Shown in pieces: positions 62,600-64,000 of a stretch of 64,000 bases of DNA. The DNA comes from Scolanthus callimorphus (taxonomy: Eukaryota > Cnidaria > Anthozoa > Actiniaria > Edwardsiidae): positions 25,944 to 89,943 of the forward strand of contig JAWWUD010000217.1 in the NCBI GenBank assembly GCA_033964015.1, given 5' to 3'. Under the pieces are notes generated by a model. It saw only the letters and a list, made by a program, of their open reading frames with translations, made no database searches and was not told where the DNA came from. The position numbers and the translations under genes were made by a program. The stretch's first letter is position 1. Each line of letters opens with the position of its first letter.

Positions 62600-64000
62600 A
62601 GAAATATAAAAAAAATAATTTCTAAAGAGAAACCCACTCATGATTGTAAACTGCACTGTAAAGAACTTCAAGATCAATCATCTCCGAATTTGTAAATCGC
62701 TTTGGAAACCGACTAACATACTATCACGAATCCTGCTATTTGATAGGCTTTCCTTATCACTATCTATTTAGCAATTAGACTACGAGTTCCGTTTTTCTAT
62801 CAATAGAACTATCAATAGTTATAAAATAACTAAGATAGTACGCGCGCTCTCATTGGTCGACAGGTGTGTTTATATGAGAGTATATAAACACGGTTGTGAC
62901 GTCACGCCCGGGACGATGTTTGCGCTGTCTTCTTTTTCATTCTTTATACATTTTGACAAAAATGTATCCAAACACTTGAAGCAATGAAATTGTGAAAGCA
63001 GTGCTGTTTTCTTTTTAGCTATCATTTGTCGTCCCATCCTTAAACCACAAGTTCAAAGAATTGGCTTGTCTTCGACTTTTTTAGTCAAACGCGTGTAAAT
63101 TTTCAGGATTGTCAACATTTTCGTACGATTATACATGATATTTTTGTCCTCCGACATCCTCTTCCCTCCCTTTATGAAACGATTTCTTTGACCTCTGGGA
63201 ACTTTTTAAAAGTATACAGCTCGTACTAAGAGGAGAAAAACAACACAAATCAAGTTAAGCGACCCAACTAAATTTCTGGATTTGGAGACTTTCGGCGAAT
63301 CGGCTAGCCAAAATGAAAAAGAACAACGAAGACCAAATTATTGAATAAATCACAATTTATTTCATTACGTTCCTATTCAATTTTTCAAAATGATGATCTT
63401 TCACAAGCCGAGTAGGTAAAGAATCGTTTGCTAACAAGAGTTGAAACATGAAATTCTTACCGGCGATCGGCGAACATCGACGGCACTGTCGACGAAACTT
63501 TGACTTGAGTTGCTTCAAAAATTCAATACCATCGAGTGACAGTTCATGGACATTCGTTCATGCCATCAGCAACAATTGAAGCCTCCATAGTATCATTCCA
63601 GTCTGGTATTTAACATTTTGCTTGATTTGAAGATCGAAACAAGACACACGCTATTTTTGCTTTTTCGAGGCCGAATTCGCCTTTCCAAAACTCTGCAAGT
63701 CAACACGAAGGCCTTCTTGTATGGAAAATGCCTTCGGCTTTGCAATTCTTAACCCGTACATCCCTTCATTGACATTCGCTTATGCTTCAATTACCATAAA
63801 CACCATAGAAGAGGTCAATAAAGTCGTGAAATGTTTCTTAGAAAGCAGTTTTCTCTCGCCTCCCCTTCACAAACTTCCAGCCAACTGAGTGAAAAACTTG
63901 AACACATGCGATATAACACGCCCTCTGATTGGCCCGTTCAGGCCGTCGCGCGGTAAGGAGAATTTATATGTTCACACAGAATGTTGAAATAAATTCATTT
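62600..64000. other. No supported gene
   Basis: AT-rich sequence with only short open frames. I looked on the minus strand for further GUF1 exons (G1 loop, DxxG and NKxD motifs) and saw none. A short CGCGCGCTCTCATTGGTCGA block near 62840 resembles blocks at 15850 and 63915 and is probably repeat-derived. Confidence 0.4.

Overview
The window looks like a gene-poor, repeat-rich stretch of an invertebrate animal nuclear genome. The intron/exon genes, vertebrate-like tRNA-Asn, GT-AG introns, a CR1/L2-type LINE and dense families of short inverted-repeat transposons (MITEs) fit an anthozoan cnidarian such as a coral or anemone. That assignment is inference, not proof. No prokaryotic features are seen.

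Three host protein genes can be supported. (1) An intronless NNMT/PNMT-type small-molecule methyltransferase at 7935-8715 (+), whose stop codon lies in the first unit of a minisatellite. (2) A Cys-loop ligand-gated channel of the anion (GABA-A/glycine) type at about 32170-38918 (+), seen as seven exons; its signal peptide and first exons were not found. (3) The middle of GUF1, the mitochondrial LepA/EF4 GTPase, on the minus strand at 41574-58518, seen as five exons with both ends missing. A tRNA-Asn(GTT) gene lies in a GUF1 intron on the opposite strand. A tandem array of four tRNA-like units lies at 30.0-30.9 kb. A possible signal-peptide exon lies at 18821-18896.

Most of the rest is mobile DNA. 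3.8-7.7 kb: a trimeric repeat, TIR elements and a hAT-type MITE. 8.7-9.3 and 39.9-40.3 kb: the same minisatellite family. 11.4-14.1 kb: a 118-bp satellite bracketed by direct repeats. 15.5-17.0 kb: several long palindromes. 22-26.3 kb: a decayed retroelement piece and a Mutator-like element carrying a zinc-finger-like exon. 26.3-28.3 and 48.5-51.7 kb: two copies of a large element whose internal satellite holds repeated CACGTG and paired TGACGTCA sites. 53-58.4 kb: direct and inverted duplications inside a GUF1 intron. 59.2-62.3 kb: an almost intact LINE in the sense orientation upstream of the GUF1 exons.

All three host genes, the LINE and the tRNA-like array carry one-base losses, often in short homopolymers. 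The simplest reading is residual homopolymer error in a long-read assembly rather than simultaneous decay of every gene. This matters for any protein prediction made from the window.
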